Assembly: GCF_000317105.1 (NCBI RefSeq)
Contig: NC_019693.1
Span: forward strand, 5,581,227 to 5,645,226
Direction: 5' to 3'
DNA: 64,000 nucleotides
Source: Oscillatoria acuminata PCC 6304
GTDB lineage: Bacteria; Cyanobacteriota; Cyanobacteriia; Cyanobacteriales; Laspinemataceae
A program made the translations under genes and the position numbers. Positions 43,759-52,537 of this stretch are shown here, in pieces (position 1 is the first letter of the stretch; each line of letters begins with the position of its first letter). The notes under the pieces were generated by a model. It saw only the letters and a program-made list of their open reading frames with translations. It did no database searches and was not told where the DNA came from.

Positions 43759-44808
43759 ATGATACCCGTAATTCTGGCTGGGGGGAAAGGGGAACGCTTT
43801 TGGCCCCTGAGTCGCCGATCGCGACCCAAGCAGTTTTTAAGTTTAGATGGCAGTGGCATCAGTCTACTCCAAGCCACTGCCAATCGGTTGCTGGCAGTCG
43901 CCGGAGGTTGGGACGGATTGTGGGTGGTCACCAATGCCCAGATTGCCGATGGCATCAGGGAACAGTTACCTCAACTCCCGGAAAAAAATATCCTGATTGA
44001 ACCCCAGGGACGGGATACAGCACCGGCGGTGGCATGGGCGGCGATCGAAATTGAGCGGCGCGAGGGTCCCGAGGCAGTGGTCGGATTTTTCCCGGCAGAT
44101 CACTGGATTGGCGATGAGGATGCCTACGGAAAAACCCTCGCAGCAGCAAGTCAACTGGCAACGGATACTCCGGCGATCGTCACCCTGGGAATTACACCCA
44201 CCGAACCCTCCACTGGCTACGGTTATATCGAACAAGGAGAGGTAGTCGCCCCTTATCAGGGATTAAACGCCTACCGGGTCAGCCGCTTTACGGAAAAACC
44301 CGACCGCCCCAAAGCCGAGGAATTTATCGCTACAGGCCGCTATACCTGGAATAGCGGAATGTTTATTTTTCGCGCTGGAGTGGTCATTGAGGAGCTAAAA
44401 ACCCATGCTCCAGAGATTTTTGAACCTCTAGCCCAAAAAGGGGTAGCGGCCTATGCCGAACTCCCTAAAAAAAGTATTGATTATGCGTTAATGGAAAAAA
44501 CCCAGTTAGCCTATGTGATTCCTGCTGCCTTTGGGTGGGATGATTTAGGCGACTGGAACGCCTTGGAACGACTCCTCAAAGGCGACCAAACCAATGTGGA
44601 ACTGGCGAACCATATTGGACTGGACACCCAAGGCGCAATCCTCTATGCCAGTAGCGACGATGAGCGCATCGTCACCATTGGGTTAGAGGATATCGTCATT
44701 GTGCGCGATCGCAATGTTACCTTAATTGTCAAAAAAGACCGCACTCAGGATATTAAACAAGTCCTGAAACAGTTAGAAAATGACCCTCGATTTAGCCCAG
44801 AATTATAA
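43759..44808 (+). CDS. manC: Mannose-1-phosphate guanylyltransferase
   Basis: A nucleotidyltransferase of 349 residues that makes GDP-mannose from mannose-1-phosphate and GTP. The start VILAGGKGERFWPLSRRSRP is the signature GGxGxRFWPLSR loop. PKQFLSL, FFPADHWIGD, FTEKPDRPKAEEF and YTWNSGMFIFRA are also typical. It ends soon after KKDRTQDIKQVLKQLE and lacks the C-terminal cupin of bifunctional enzymes; that activity may be in the adjacent gene. TTG 43753 could add two residues, but ATG 43759 is preferred. GDP-mannose feeds fucose, rhamnose-type and exopolysaccharide synthesis. Confidence 0.94.
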   Translation: MIPVILAGGKGERFWPLSRRSRPKQFLSLDGSGISLLQATANRLLAVAGGWDGLWVVTNAQIADGIREQLPQLPEKNILIEPQGRDTAPAVAWAAIEIERREGPEAVVGFFPADHWIGDEDAYGKTLAAASQLATDTPAIVTLGITPTEPSTGYGYIEQGEVVAPYQGLNAYRVSRFTEKPDRPKAEEFIATGRYTWNSGMFIFRAGVVIEELKTHAPEIFEPLAQKGVAAYAELPKKSIDYALMEKTQLAYVIPAAFGWDDLGDWNALERLLKGDQTNVELANHIGLDTQGAILYASSDDERIVTIGLEDIVIVRDRNVTLIVKKDRTQDIKQVLKQLENDPRFSPEL

Positions 44809-44947
44809 TATAGCACCCAGTGATGAGAGCCGGGACCGATGAATCCGGTTTCCGGATCTCATCACTGGCGAACCCTTATATTTTGCCTAGGGCGATCGGG
44901 CATCTCGCGTCTCTCAATCCACTTGAACCTCAAGGAAATCCAAATCC

Positions 44948-45346
44948 ATGACAGAAACCAAAAACCCCACCGAATTAGAATCAGTAAACGCCTCCGATAG
45001 CGGACTGCATACCGAAGAGAGATTTTGGGGAACCGCCACCGTTTTAGAAACCGGAGAACGGTATCGCATCTCCCGAGTTGAAGTTAAACCCGGACATCGG
45101 ATGAAAACCCAAATTCATTATCACCGGAGTGAACATTGGATCGTTGTTTCCGGGACCGCCAAAATCGTCTGTGGCGAAAAAGAATCCCTGCTGATTCAAA
45201 ACCAGTCTAGCTACGTTCCCATCTGTACCCCCCATCGCCTCGAAAACCCGGGGGTGATTCCCCTCGTTTTAATCGAAGTGCAAAATGGAGAATTTCTCGG
45301 GGATGAAGATATAATCCGTCTCGAAGAAGATGACAAAGAAGGGTAA
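44948..45346 (+). CDS. Cupin (mannose-6-phosphate isomerase type II C-terminal-like)
   Basis: A 132-residue cupin. RYRISRVEVKPGHRMKTQIH followed by YHRSEHWIVVSGTAKI matches the cupin block of the isomerase half of bifunctional ManC/AlgA enzymes, with His residues as metal ligands. The second cupin strand is SSYVPICTPHRLENPG. ATG at 44948 has AAGGAA about eight bases before it. It sits 139 bp after manC on the same strand. Together they cover the two halves of the fused GMP/PMI. It should convert fructose-6-phosphate to mannose-6-phosphate if active, but it could be a regulatory or degenerate cupin. Confidence 0.85.
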   Translation: MTETKNPTELESVNASDSGLHTEERFWGTATVLETGERYRISRVEVKPGHRMKTQIHYHRSEHWIVVSGTAKIVCGEKESLLIQNQSSYVPICTPHRLENPGVIPLVLIEVQNGEFLGDEDIIRLEEDDKEG

Positions 45347-45576
45347 ACGAGAAAAGATCGAGACAAAGTAAGAAGAGAACGGGAAGAATCTCTGGATTAT
45401 CCCTCAAAATGGGACTATTTTTAGGAGTTTCTCACCCCCTCCCCTTTGTCTGGGGAGGGTCAGGGACGGGTCTTTTGAGCTTAAACAGCGGGAACCCCTC
45501 CGGTCAATTGTGTGGAATTCTTGATTTTTCCCCGTTCTTGATTCTTCCAATATACCTCTAACTGTTGAGAGTTCAA
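45347..45576. other. Short intergenic region with one inverted element
   Basis: It contains CTCCCCTTTGTCTGGGGAGG (45434-45453), a hairpin related to the CTCCCCTTGGCAAGGGGAGG element at 28260, in a small transcribed-region position between the cupin and ABC1 genes. No gene was seen. Confidence 0.4.
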
Positions 45577-47229
45577 ATGTGGTCAAACCTTACTCAATCT
45601 AGCGCCCGTCAACGGGAGATTTTTGAAGTCGTCCTGCGTAATGGTTGGGACTACATGAGACGGTTGTTGACGGGAGGCAAAACCGATGAACCGAAATTGC
45701 CACCCCCAGCAGTCTTACGGAACATTTTCGTAGACCTTGGGCCAGTTTATGTGAAAGTCGGCCAATTGCTGAGTACCCGTCCCGACCTTTTACCCCAGGA
45801 ATATATTGATGAACTGACGGCATTACAAGCGGAAGTGCCTCCAGTCCCCTGGGAAGATGTGGAGGTAACGATCCGCCAACAATTGCGACAACCGATTGAG
45901 GATGTTTTTGCCACCCTCAATACTGAACCTGTCGCTGCGGGTTCGATCGCCCAAACCCATCGGGCCACCCTCAAAAATGGCCAGGAAGTGGCGGTTAAAG
46001 TGCAACGTCCCGGATTAGAAAAAATCATAGAACAAGATATTACCTTGTTGACGGGATTAGCAGAATTAGTCTCGATCGCCGAGTTTGGAGACTCTTATGA
46101 TTTAGTCGCCTTGGCGGAGGAATTTGGGACCGCCTTGCGTGGGGAATTAAATTTTACAGAAGAAGGGGCGAATGGAGATAAACTGCGGCGCAATTTAGCC
46201 AAAAGTCGCTGGTTTGACCCAACAAAAGTCGCGATTCCAGAAATTTATTGGAATTTAACCACAGAAAAATTGCTGGTGATGGAGTGGGTTGAGGGAGAAC
46301 CAATTTTGCTGGCAAAATATGATGGAATGCCCGGGATTGATCGGATAACCCAACGGAAGGCGATCGCCAATTTATTGACCCGAGTCTTTTTCCAACAAAT
46401 TTGTTTAGATGGATTTTTCCATGCCGACCCACATCCAGGAAACTTGTTTTATTTGCGGGATGGACGAGTCGCCTTAATTGATTGTGGGATGGTGGGACGA
46501 ATGGACCCGCGTACTCAACAATTGCTAATCGAGATGCTGTTGGCAATGGTGAATTTAGATGCCCAACGATGCAGTCAACTGGCGATCGATATGGCCGGTT
46601 CCACGAGTAAGACAGTGAATGTTTCCAATTTGGAAAGTGATTACGATCGCCTCTTGCGTCGGTATTATAACATGAGCCTGTCGGAACTGAGTTTTAGCCA
46701 GATGTTCTACGAAGTGCTAGAAGTCTCCCGCAACAATCGCTTGCGGATGCCGGCGAACATGGGACTCTGCGCGAAGGCGATCGCCAACCTAGAAGGAATC
46801 GCCCGTAATCTCGACCCCGATTATAACTTCGCCGAACAAATTAAACCGTTAATGACTGATTTATTCGGACGGCAATTAATTGGAGAAGCGCCATTACAGG
46901 GGCTACTCAGAACCGCCCTAGATATCAAAAATCTGTCCTTGCAATCTCCAAGACAATTTGAGGTATTACTCGACCGAGTAACCTCAGAAAGTTTAATTTG
47001 GAACGTCGCCATGAAAGACGTAGAGGCCCTCCGTCGCACATTGGATTCTGCTGCCAATAGACTCTCTTTTAGTATCTTAGTGGGTTCTCTAATCATGGGG
47101 GCGGCAGTCGTTTCCTCACAAGCGCAATTGAGTAACGTCTATTATTTGAGTGATATCCTGTTTGCAGCAGCGAGTTTAATAGGACTGTGGTTAGTGATTA
47201 GTATCTTGCGATCGGGCAGATTGCGGTAA
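45577..47229 (+). CDS. ABC1/UbiB-family atypical kinase
   Basis: A 550-residue protein of the ABC1 (UbiB, ADCK) family. Signatures: FVDLGPVYVKVGQLLSTRPD (the KxGQ motif), PVAAGSIAQTHRATLKNG (A-rich nucleotide loop), VAVKVQRPGLEKIIEQDI, ERK-type LLVMEWVEG, FHADPHPGNLF (catalytic) and ALIDCGMVG. Two C-terminal membrane helices (about residues 495-545). In cyanobacteria and chloroplasts these proteins support quinone or tocopherol/plastoquinone synthesis and lipid homeostasis, at membranes. ATG 45577 is preferred over TTG 45565; GAGAG lies five bases before it. Confidence 0.94.
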   Translation: MWSNLTQSSARQREIFEVVLRNGWDYMRRLLTGGKTDEPKLPPPAVLRNIFVDLGPVYVKVGQLLSTRPDLLPQEYIDELTALQAEVPPVPWEDVEVTIRQQLRQPIEDVFATLNTEPVAAGSIAQTHRATLKNGQEVAVKVQRPGLEKIIEQDITLLTGLAELVSIAEFGDSYDLVALAEEFGTALRGELNFTEEGANGDKLRRNLAKSRWFDPTKVAIPEIYWNLTTEKLLVMEWVEGEPILLAKYDGMPGIDRITQRKAIANLLTRVFFQQICLDGFFHADPHPGNLFYLRDGRVALIDCGMVGRMDPRTQQLLIEMLLAMVNLDAQRCSQLAIDMAGSTSKTVNVSNLESDYDRLLRRYYNMSLSELSFSQMFYEVLEVSRNNRLRMPANMGLCAKAIANLEGIARNLDPDYNFAEQIKPLMTDLFGRQLIGEAPLQGLLRTALDIKNLSLQSPRQFEVLLDRVTSESLIWNVAMKDVEALRRTLDSAANRLSFSILVGSLIMGAAVVSSQAQLSNVYYLSDILFAAASLIGLWLVISILRSGRLR

Positions 47230-47529
47230 GCGGGGGTCCGGCGGGGGTCCGGCGGGGGTCCGGCGGGGGATTTATCCCCCGCCTCATAGCTAAAGTCGGT
47301 TAAAAACCGACTGAAAAGCAATCAAAGGACTTCAGTCGTTATCCCTCTGAGTTCGTAGTAACGACTTCAGTCGTTATCCCCTCCAAGTTCGTAGTAACGC
47401 CTTCAGGCGTTATCCCTCTTAGTCTAAAAGAAAGGGTTTACAATCCCCGTTTATGCGGGAATTTGTGTAAATCTCCCCCAAAAAATAGGAAAGTTAATTA
47501 TACTACTATAAACCCCAATTTTGTTAATA
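47230..47529. repeat. Tandem and dispersed repeats after the ABC1 gene
   Basis: A GCGGGGGTCCG unit of 11 bp is repeated three times plus part (47230-47271), just after the stop. Then a hairpin AGTCGGTT/AACCGACT-type (47294-47311) and three copies of a roughly 35-bp unit containing AACGACTTCAGTCGTT or AACGCCTTCAGGCGTT (47329-47420). The later 100 bases show nothing. Confidence 0.8.
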
Positions 47530-47889
47530 TCAATTCCTGAAAAACCGCGCTTTGTTATAAATTGCGACATTCGTCCACTGTAAAGTATCAGCCAAGAAAA
47601 CCATCAGACAATACCCCGTTGAATCTATCCCATCGGGACCTTCTAACCAACTCACTTGGAAGTTGCCATCATAGCGTTCATTTATCTCTTGCAGTTGAGC
47701 CTTGATGTCCGGTAAGTCCTGGACTAAATCGGCAATTTCTAGCCATGTCCCTGCCTGATGGGAGAAAAGACGGTTGATAAACGGTTCATGGGCTTTATAT
47801 TCCACCAAATCTGCGGTAATATTAGAAAAGAGATCTTCGATCTCTAAATCTTCTAAAGTGTCTTGGAGTTTCAGCGGTTCTATAGTCAT
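47530..47889 (-). CDS. Hypothetical acidic protein, possible immunity protein
   Basis: A 119-residue acidic protein starting MTIEPLKLQDTLEDLEIEDL. It has no membrane segment. The C-terminal half has strand-like blocks, FQVSWLEGPDGIDSTGYC and LMVFLADTLQWTNVAIYN. Its ATG overlaps the stop of a frameshifted minus-strand frame as ATGA (47886-47889), the arrangement of a toxin followed by its immunity gene. Small acidic proteins directly after a toxin end are commonly immunity proteins; this is inference from position and charge. No immunity family was recognised. Confidence 0.7.
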   Translation of the reverse strand: MTIEPLKLQDTLEDLEIEDLFSNITADLVEYKAHEPFINRLFSHQAGTWLEIADLVQDLPDIKAQLQEINERYDGNFQVSWLEGPDGIDSTGYCLMVFLADTLQWTNVAIYNKARFFRN

Positions 47890-48205
47890 TGAAATATCTC
47901 CTTAAATCGTTCAAATTCATCATCGGTTAAAGGTCGTCGGTCCCCTCGCCTGAGCTTGAGTTGATGGGCTTTGTGGGAACGATTGATACTGGTAACTAGC
48001 TCTCCATCCGCTTCAAATATATGCTCTCGCCCTCTCAGACCTCGAACCACATATCTACTATCGGGCTGGATAAATACATCACTGGGTCTAGATCTTTGGG
48101 CATCATTGAAAGCCGGAGTTACGGGTCTACCCTCGTCTCTTCTCTCTTCTGAATGCCCACTTCTTCGGGTACTAATTGCCTAACTCCTTTCCACACTCCT
48201 CTCAA
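47886..48205 (-). pseudogene. Frameshifted remnant of a polymorphic-toxin-like C-terminus
   Basis: The last 97 codons in one frame (48179-47886, stop TGA) include DVFIQPDSRYVVRGLRGREH, then IFEADGELVTSINRSHKAHQ and DDEFERFKEIFQ. There is no ATG, GTG or TTG before the central YVVRG. The preceding frame (TTG at 48205, stop at 48119) reads GVWKGVRQLVPEEVGIQKRE and ends in ETRVDP. The two frames overlap from 48121 to 48179, so a one- or two-base indel could join them into one protein. The YVVRG-REHIF-TS-AH-G-RRPLT-EEF pattern is recalled from C-terminal domains of bacterial polymorphic toxins, but the family is not certain. It is a truncated, probably inactive, gene. Confidence 0.55.
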
Positions 48206-48847
48206 AAAGCTAATTATATCATAACTAACCCTCAAATAATTGACAGGGAAAATTTAAAATAACGTCTTATCCATCTGTAGCTAGAAAAGCGACTCTATAA
48301 TCTAAGTGCTCTTTATGAATTACAGTCGCCCCAATCATCCCCACCCATTGATACTGAACAGCAATCAAAGGGTTTCAGGCATTATCTTTCTTAGTTCGTA
48401 GTAACGCCTTCAGGCGTTATCCCTCAAAGTTCGTAGTAACGACTTCAGTCGTTATCCCTCCTAGTCCGTCGGGGGATAAATCGATTGGCGGCCTCATAGC
48501 TAAAGTCGGTTTTTCACCGACTGATACGGAATTTCGCAATACTGATAAGTCTATAAAAACGAGTCGGGTCAAGCGGTATTTGTAGGGGCGCAATGCGCAG
48601 GCCCTCCGGAGGGCCTGCGCATTGCGCCCCTACAATCCGTTTTTATACACCTTTAAATACCGTATGGAGTATGAACAGCAATCAAAGGGTTTCAGGCGTG
48701 ATCTTTCTTAGTTCGTAGTAACGCCTTCAGTCGTTATCCCCTCTTAGTTCGTAGTAACAACTTCAGGCGTTCCCTAATGTTCAGTATCACCCCTAAACTC
48801 ATTTGGCGATCAGCGCATCCTCAACCCAAAACCCGAACCCCATCAAA
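48206..48847. other. Intergenic region of repeats
   Basis: Two more clusters of the 35-bp AACGCCTTCAGGCGTT-type unit (48375-48460 and 48683-48772), a third copy of the GGGGATAAATCGATTGGCGG hairpin element (48472-48530), and a perfect 56-bp palindrome (48580-48635). No gene was seen. Confidence 0.75.
48580..48635. repeat. Perfect 56-bp palindrome with outer arms
   Basis: The left half begins TTGTAGGGGCGCAATGCGCA and the centre is TCCGGA; the right half is the exact inverted complement. Ten bases TATAAAAACG (48552-48561) and CGTTTTTATA (48638-48647) extend the symmetry outside. It uses the same GGGGCGCAATGC module as the MITE-like elements but lacks their ends. Confidence 0.95.
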
Positions 48848-51800
48848 CTACCCCAACCCCTCACATCGAAAAGCCGCCCAATGAACCGGCTGATTAAAAA
48901 GCCGGTCAGTTGGATCCTTTTTCTTCACAAAATCGTCCACCAGTGTGCGAATACCCGTATAATAATCCTCCGATGCCTGAAGATTCCCCTCCTTTTCAGC
49001 TTGTTTCTGTAATTGATACAACAGTTTTTTTTGCCCCTTCACAAAGTCATCCTTAGTCAACTCCCGCAATTGCCGTTGCGCCTGTTGCAGCGCCGAAGCC
49101 CGATCGCACCCTTTCTGGCGGGCTTCATGATACAATCCCGAAAGCACCGCCGTAGAGATATCCCCGACAGACCACTGACTGCTCAGAACCGCCCGGGCCC
49201 CGGCACAGAGAAACCCGGTCCCCAGGGTAATCAGTTCATCGGCGAGGTTTTGTGGCAGATTCAACCCCGTTTCGCAGCAGCAGAGAAAAATATCACTCAG
49301 TTCCGGGAAGCGCCACCCCGGGGAGAGTAATTGGCTGACCGTAATCGTGCCATTGCCCAGATAGAGGGCCGATTCCAGGGGGTTATCAAAGCGAGTTTGG
49401 GCGTGGTGAGACGAAAGGAGATGGGTACAGACCTCCAAAAGACCGCGATAAGCCTCCCCGGTGGCTGCTTGACGACCCCGCAACCGGCGTTCTGGGGGAA
49501 TCTGAAAGAGTTGGGCCACCATATCCCCTTCAACCCGGGTAAAGGGTAAATCATCCGTGGCATTTTCTACGGTGCCGTAGGTGGTATCCTCTACCGAGGG
49601 GCGACTGTGGCAGAAGCTCAACACCTGACAACTGGGGGCATAGCGTAACCGGAATCGGTCCCCGAAGTATTCCCCACTGTTTGTAGGCAGGGCGACAAAG
49701 GGGATTTGATGCAGGTATAAGTGAGGGATGAGGATGAGTTCCTCAATATTTTCTAGGTGGTCTTGAATGAGTTTATCCCACTCCAGACGCTGGGAGAGTT
49801 CCTGCAAAACCTGCGGCATTTGGTCTTGCCATTTCTCTTTACGGATTTGTCGTTCCGCTTCGTTTGCCGCCCCAATCCAGGCATAAGGCGTCACCCAGGT
49901 CTCCACTAACCAGCCCTGGAGGGTGTTTAATCCTTGACCGGCACAGGTATGACGGTGGAGACTGCCATCGCCGCGCAAGATGAAAATGTGAGTATCATCA
50001 TCCGTAGTATAGAAACTGAGGAGGGCGACGGTGGGTTTATCCAGCAATTCTTGCATTTGTGCCAACTCCAGGGGAACGACTTGTTGGAGTTTGGCGATGA
50101 CATTATCCTCCTGACTGAGTGCATCCAGGACCTGCTGTTTTGCGGTTTCCAGGGCGAGAATTTCCTGACTGAGGGCCTCGGTAGCAGCGCGGGGAGAACT
50201 CGCGGCGAAGAAACTTTTGTCGCCGGTGGAGGAATCGGAGGGACGTTCTAGGAGGAAGCGCTGGGCGTCGATTTGTTGTTGTAGCTGTTGCAGGTGGTCA
50301 AGTTTTTGGCGGACCGATTCTGGAACCTGACCATCGGCATAGAGGTCTGCGGTTGCCATCAAGTCTACCAGACGTTTAGAGCGCACCCGTTCGACAATTT
50401 GCAGGGCCAAATCCAGGCGATCGCAGTTCACCGCAGCTTGGATAGCATTTTCATAAACCCGAATCCCCTGGTGGATGATATCCTGACGCAACGCCTCAGT
50501 TTTCGCCCAGGCGCGGCTTTGTTCTAGGGCCTCAATTGCCTTGTGGGAGGCATCCAGGGCGAGATTCCAGTCCTGGCGACCCATTGCCAAGCGAACGAGA
50601 TTTTTGGCAGTTTTCAGGCAGTTGGCCGGTTGTAATTTCGGTGGCAAGTATTGTAACGCTTCCTGATAGGCAGCGATCGCCCAATTCAGGTTTTCTGCGG
50701 AATTCTCTCCCAATTCGGCGCGGATGAGGTAGGCATTCCCCAAGCCGGTGAGAGTGTTTGCCAAATCCTTGAACAAGTTCAGTTCGCGGTAGATTTCCTC
50801 AGCTTCCTGATAGACAGCGATTGCCCAACTCAGGTTTTCTGCGGAATTGTCTTCCAATTCGGCGCGGGTGAGATAGGCATTCCCCAAGCCGGTGAGAGTG
50901 TCTGCCAAATCCTTGAACAAGTTCAGTTCGCAGTAGATTTCCTCAGCTTCCTGATAGGCAGCGATCGCCCAATTCAGGTTTTCTGCGGAATTGTCTTCCA
51001 ATTCGGCGCGGATGAGGTAGACAATCCCCAGGTTGTTGAGAGTCTCTGCCAAATCCTTGAACAAGTTCAGTTCGCGGCGGATTTCCTCAGCTTCCTGATA
51101 GGCAGAGATCGCCCAATTCAGGTTTTCTGCGGAATTCTTTCCCAATTCGGCGCGGGTGAGGTAGGCATTCCCCAGGTTGTTGAGGGTGGTTGCCCAATCC
51201 TTGAACAAGTTCAGTTCGCGGTGGATTTTCTCAGCTTCCTGATAGGCAGCAATTGCCTCACTCAGGTTTTCTGTAGAATTATCTCCCAATTCAGCGCGGT
51301 TGCGGTAGGCATTCCCCAGGTTGTTGAGAGTATCGGCCAAATCCTTGGACAAGTTCAGTTCCCGGCGAATTTTCTCAGATTCTTTATAGGCAGAGATCGC
51401 CCACTTCAGGTTTTCTGCGGAATTATCTCCCAACTCGGCGCGGGTGCAGTAGGCATTCCCCAGGTTGTTGAGAGTACCTGCCAAATCTTTGAACAACTTC
51501 AGATTGCGGCGGATTTTCTCAGCTTCCTGATAGGTAGCAATTGCCTCACTCAGGTTTTCTGCGGAATTATCTCCCAATTGGGCGCGGGTGAGGTAGGCAT
51601 TCCCCAGGTTGTTGAGAGTATCTGCCAAATCCTTGAACAACTTCAGATTGCGGCGGATTTTCTCAGCTTCCTGATAGGCAGCAATTGCCTCACTCAGGTT
51701 TTCTGCGGAATTATCTCCCAACTCGGCGCGGGTGCAGTAGGCATTCCCCAGGTTGTTGAGAGTTTGGGCGTATTTGTCGGGAACGCGCTCTCGGGGACGA

Positions 51801-52537
51801 GCTTCTAAGACTAACTGGTAACCGGCAATGGCAATGTTCTGATTCTCCAGAAAATTACCCCCGGGAAACTCTTGAATGCTGATACTGAGGTTTTCAATCA
51901 ATGCCGCTATCATCTCCGACTGTTCTAAATCCCCTTTAGCATAGATAGCATGGGCGAGGGTGGTTATTGCTGTCACAAACCCTTGGTCTAGTAAGGAGAG
52001 ATGGGCGGATAATAGGGGGTAGACGGATTCCTCCCCTCCAGTGACTTCTGCCTCCATCAGCGCTTCCAGAAATTCGAGGACCTCATGGCCGACGGAGGGA
52101 CCCGAGGAGTCTGGCATTCCTGGATCGTCTCCGGTTGTTAATACGGTTTCTAGGCGCTGTTTTGCGCGTTTTCCTAAAACCACTAACCTGGTGAGGGTGC
52201 TTCGCAACTGGCGGGGGGTGAGGGTGGCATCTTCTAGGGGGATTTCGGTGGTGACGCGGACTTCTCCATCGGAGGGGTTCCGTTGCCAGCGCACGAGTTT
52301 GAGTTCCCACCCTAGGCGCAGCAGGGTTGCCATTGCGGTTTCGGCGTAGGGATGTTCTGCTGAGATGGTGAGGAGTTGAGGGATAAAGCAGCGTAAGAGT
52401 TCGCCGTTTTCTTCTAGGTTGAGGATGACTGGCAGTCCCTCAATGGTGAGGTGGATGCGGTGGTTTTCCGGTTCGGTTTGATAGGTCCAGTTTTGGGCGT
52501 CGAGGAATTGGGTGATTTGTTCGAGAGTGGTTGTCAT
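48848..52537 (-). CDS. YbjN-like domain, TPR array and CHAT peptidase fusion
   Basis: A 1229-residue protein. N-terminal YbjN-like domain (about residues 1-140), starting MTTTLEQITQFLDAQNWTYQ. A helical segment follows, then eight 48-residue TPR-type units (DNA 50612-51763), for example TLNNLGNAYCTRAELGDNSA. A helical linker comes next, then a CHAT domain (about the last 270 residues). The likely His lies in CTHLLSSHHAQTRF (bases near 49400-49425) and the likely Cys in IFLCCCETG (near 49270). CHAT-TPR proteins resemble eukaryotic separase and bacterial caspase-like proteases controlled by repeat sensors. The frame is open upstream to 52675, but that part is translated MITE sequence, so ATG 52537 is chosen. 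It is the last gene of the operon, separated from DUF1822 by a MITE. Confidence 0.9.
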   Translation of the reverse strand: MTTTLEQITQFLDAQNWTYQTEPENHRIHLTIEGLPVILNLEENGELLRCFIPQLLTISAEHPYAETAMATLLRLGWELKLVRWQRNPSDGEVRVTTEIPLEDATLTPRQLRSTLTRLVVLGKRAKQRLETVLTTGDDPGMPDSSGPSVGHEVLEFLEALMEAEVTGGEESVYPLLSAHLSLLDQGFVTAITTLAHAIYAKGDLEQSEMIAALIENLSISIQEFPGGNFLENQNIAIAGYQLVLEARPRERVPDKYAQTLNNLGNAYCTRAELGDNSAENLSEAIAAYQEAEKIRRNLKLFKDLADTLNNLGNAYLTRAQLGDNSAENLSEAIATYQEAEKIRRNLKLFKDLAGTLNNLGNAYCTRAELGDNSAENLKWAISAYKESEKIRRELNLSKDLADTLNNLGNAYRNRAELGDNSTENLSEAIAAYQEAEKIHRELNLFKDWATTLNNLGNAYLTRAELGKNSAENLNWAISAYQEAEEIRRELNLFKDLAETLNNLGIVYLIRAELEDNSAENLNWAIAAYQEAEEIYCELNLFKDLADTLTGLGNAYLTRAELEDNSAENLSWAIAVYQEAEEIYRELNLFKDLANTLTGLGNAYLIRAELGENSAENLNWAIAAYQEALQYLPPKLQPANCLKTAKNLVRLAMGRQDWNLALDASHKAIEALEQSRAWAKTEALRQDIIHQGIRVYENAIQAAVNCDRLDLALQIVERVRSKRLVDLMATADLYADGQVPESVRQKLDHLQQLQQQIDAQRFLLERPSDSSTGDKSFFAASSPRAATEALSQEILALETAKQQVLDALSQEDNVIAKLQQVVPLELAQMQELLDKPTVALLSFYTTDDDTHIFILRGDGSLHRHTCAGQGLNTLQGWLVETWVTPYAWIGAANEAERQIRKEKWQDQMPQVLQELSQRLEWDKLIQDHLENIEELILIPHLYLHQIPFVALPTNSGEYFGDRFRLRYAPSCQVLSFCHSRPSVEDTTYGTVENATDDLPFTRVEGDMVAQLFQIPPERRLRGRQAATGEAYRGLLEVCTHLLSSHHAQTRFDNPLESALYLGNGTITVSQLLSPGWRFPELSDIFLCCCETGLNLPQNLADELITLGTGFLCAGARAVLSSQWSVGDISTAVLSGLYHEARQKGCDRASALQQAQRQLRELTKDDFVKGQKKLLYQLQKQAEKEGNLQASEDYYTGIRTLVDDFVKKKDPTDRLFNQPVHWAAFRCEGLG
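50612..51763 (-). repeat. Eight 144-bp units encoding 48-residue TPR repeats
   Basis: Eight tandem units of exactly 48 codons, each beginning TLNNLGNAY or TLTGLGNAY and containing SAENL. The last one is partial at its C-terminal end. Confidence 0.92.

Noticed and set aside
47329-47420. Possible CRISPR array from the repeated 35-bp units
   Set aside because: The units are contiguous and self-complementary with no unique spacers, and no cas gene is nearby.
51221-51808. 195-codon plus-strand frame with internal repeats
   Set aside because: Shadow of the 144-bp TPR repeats of the CHAT gene.
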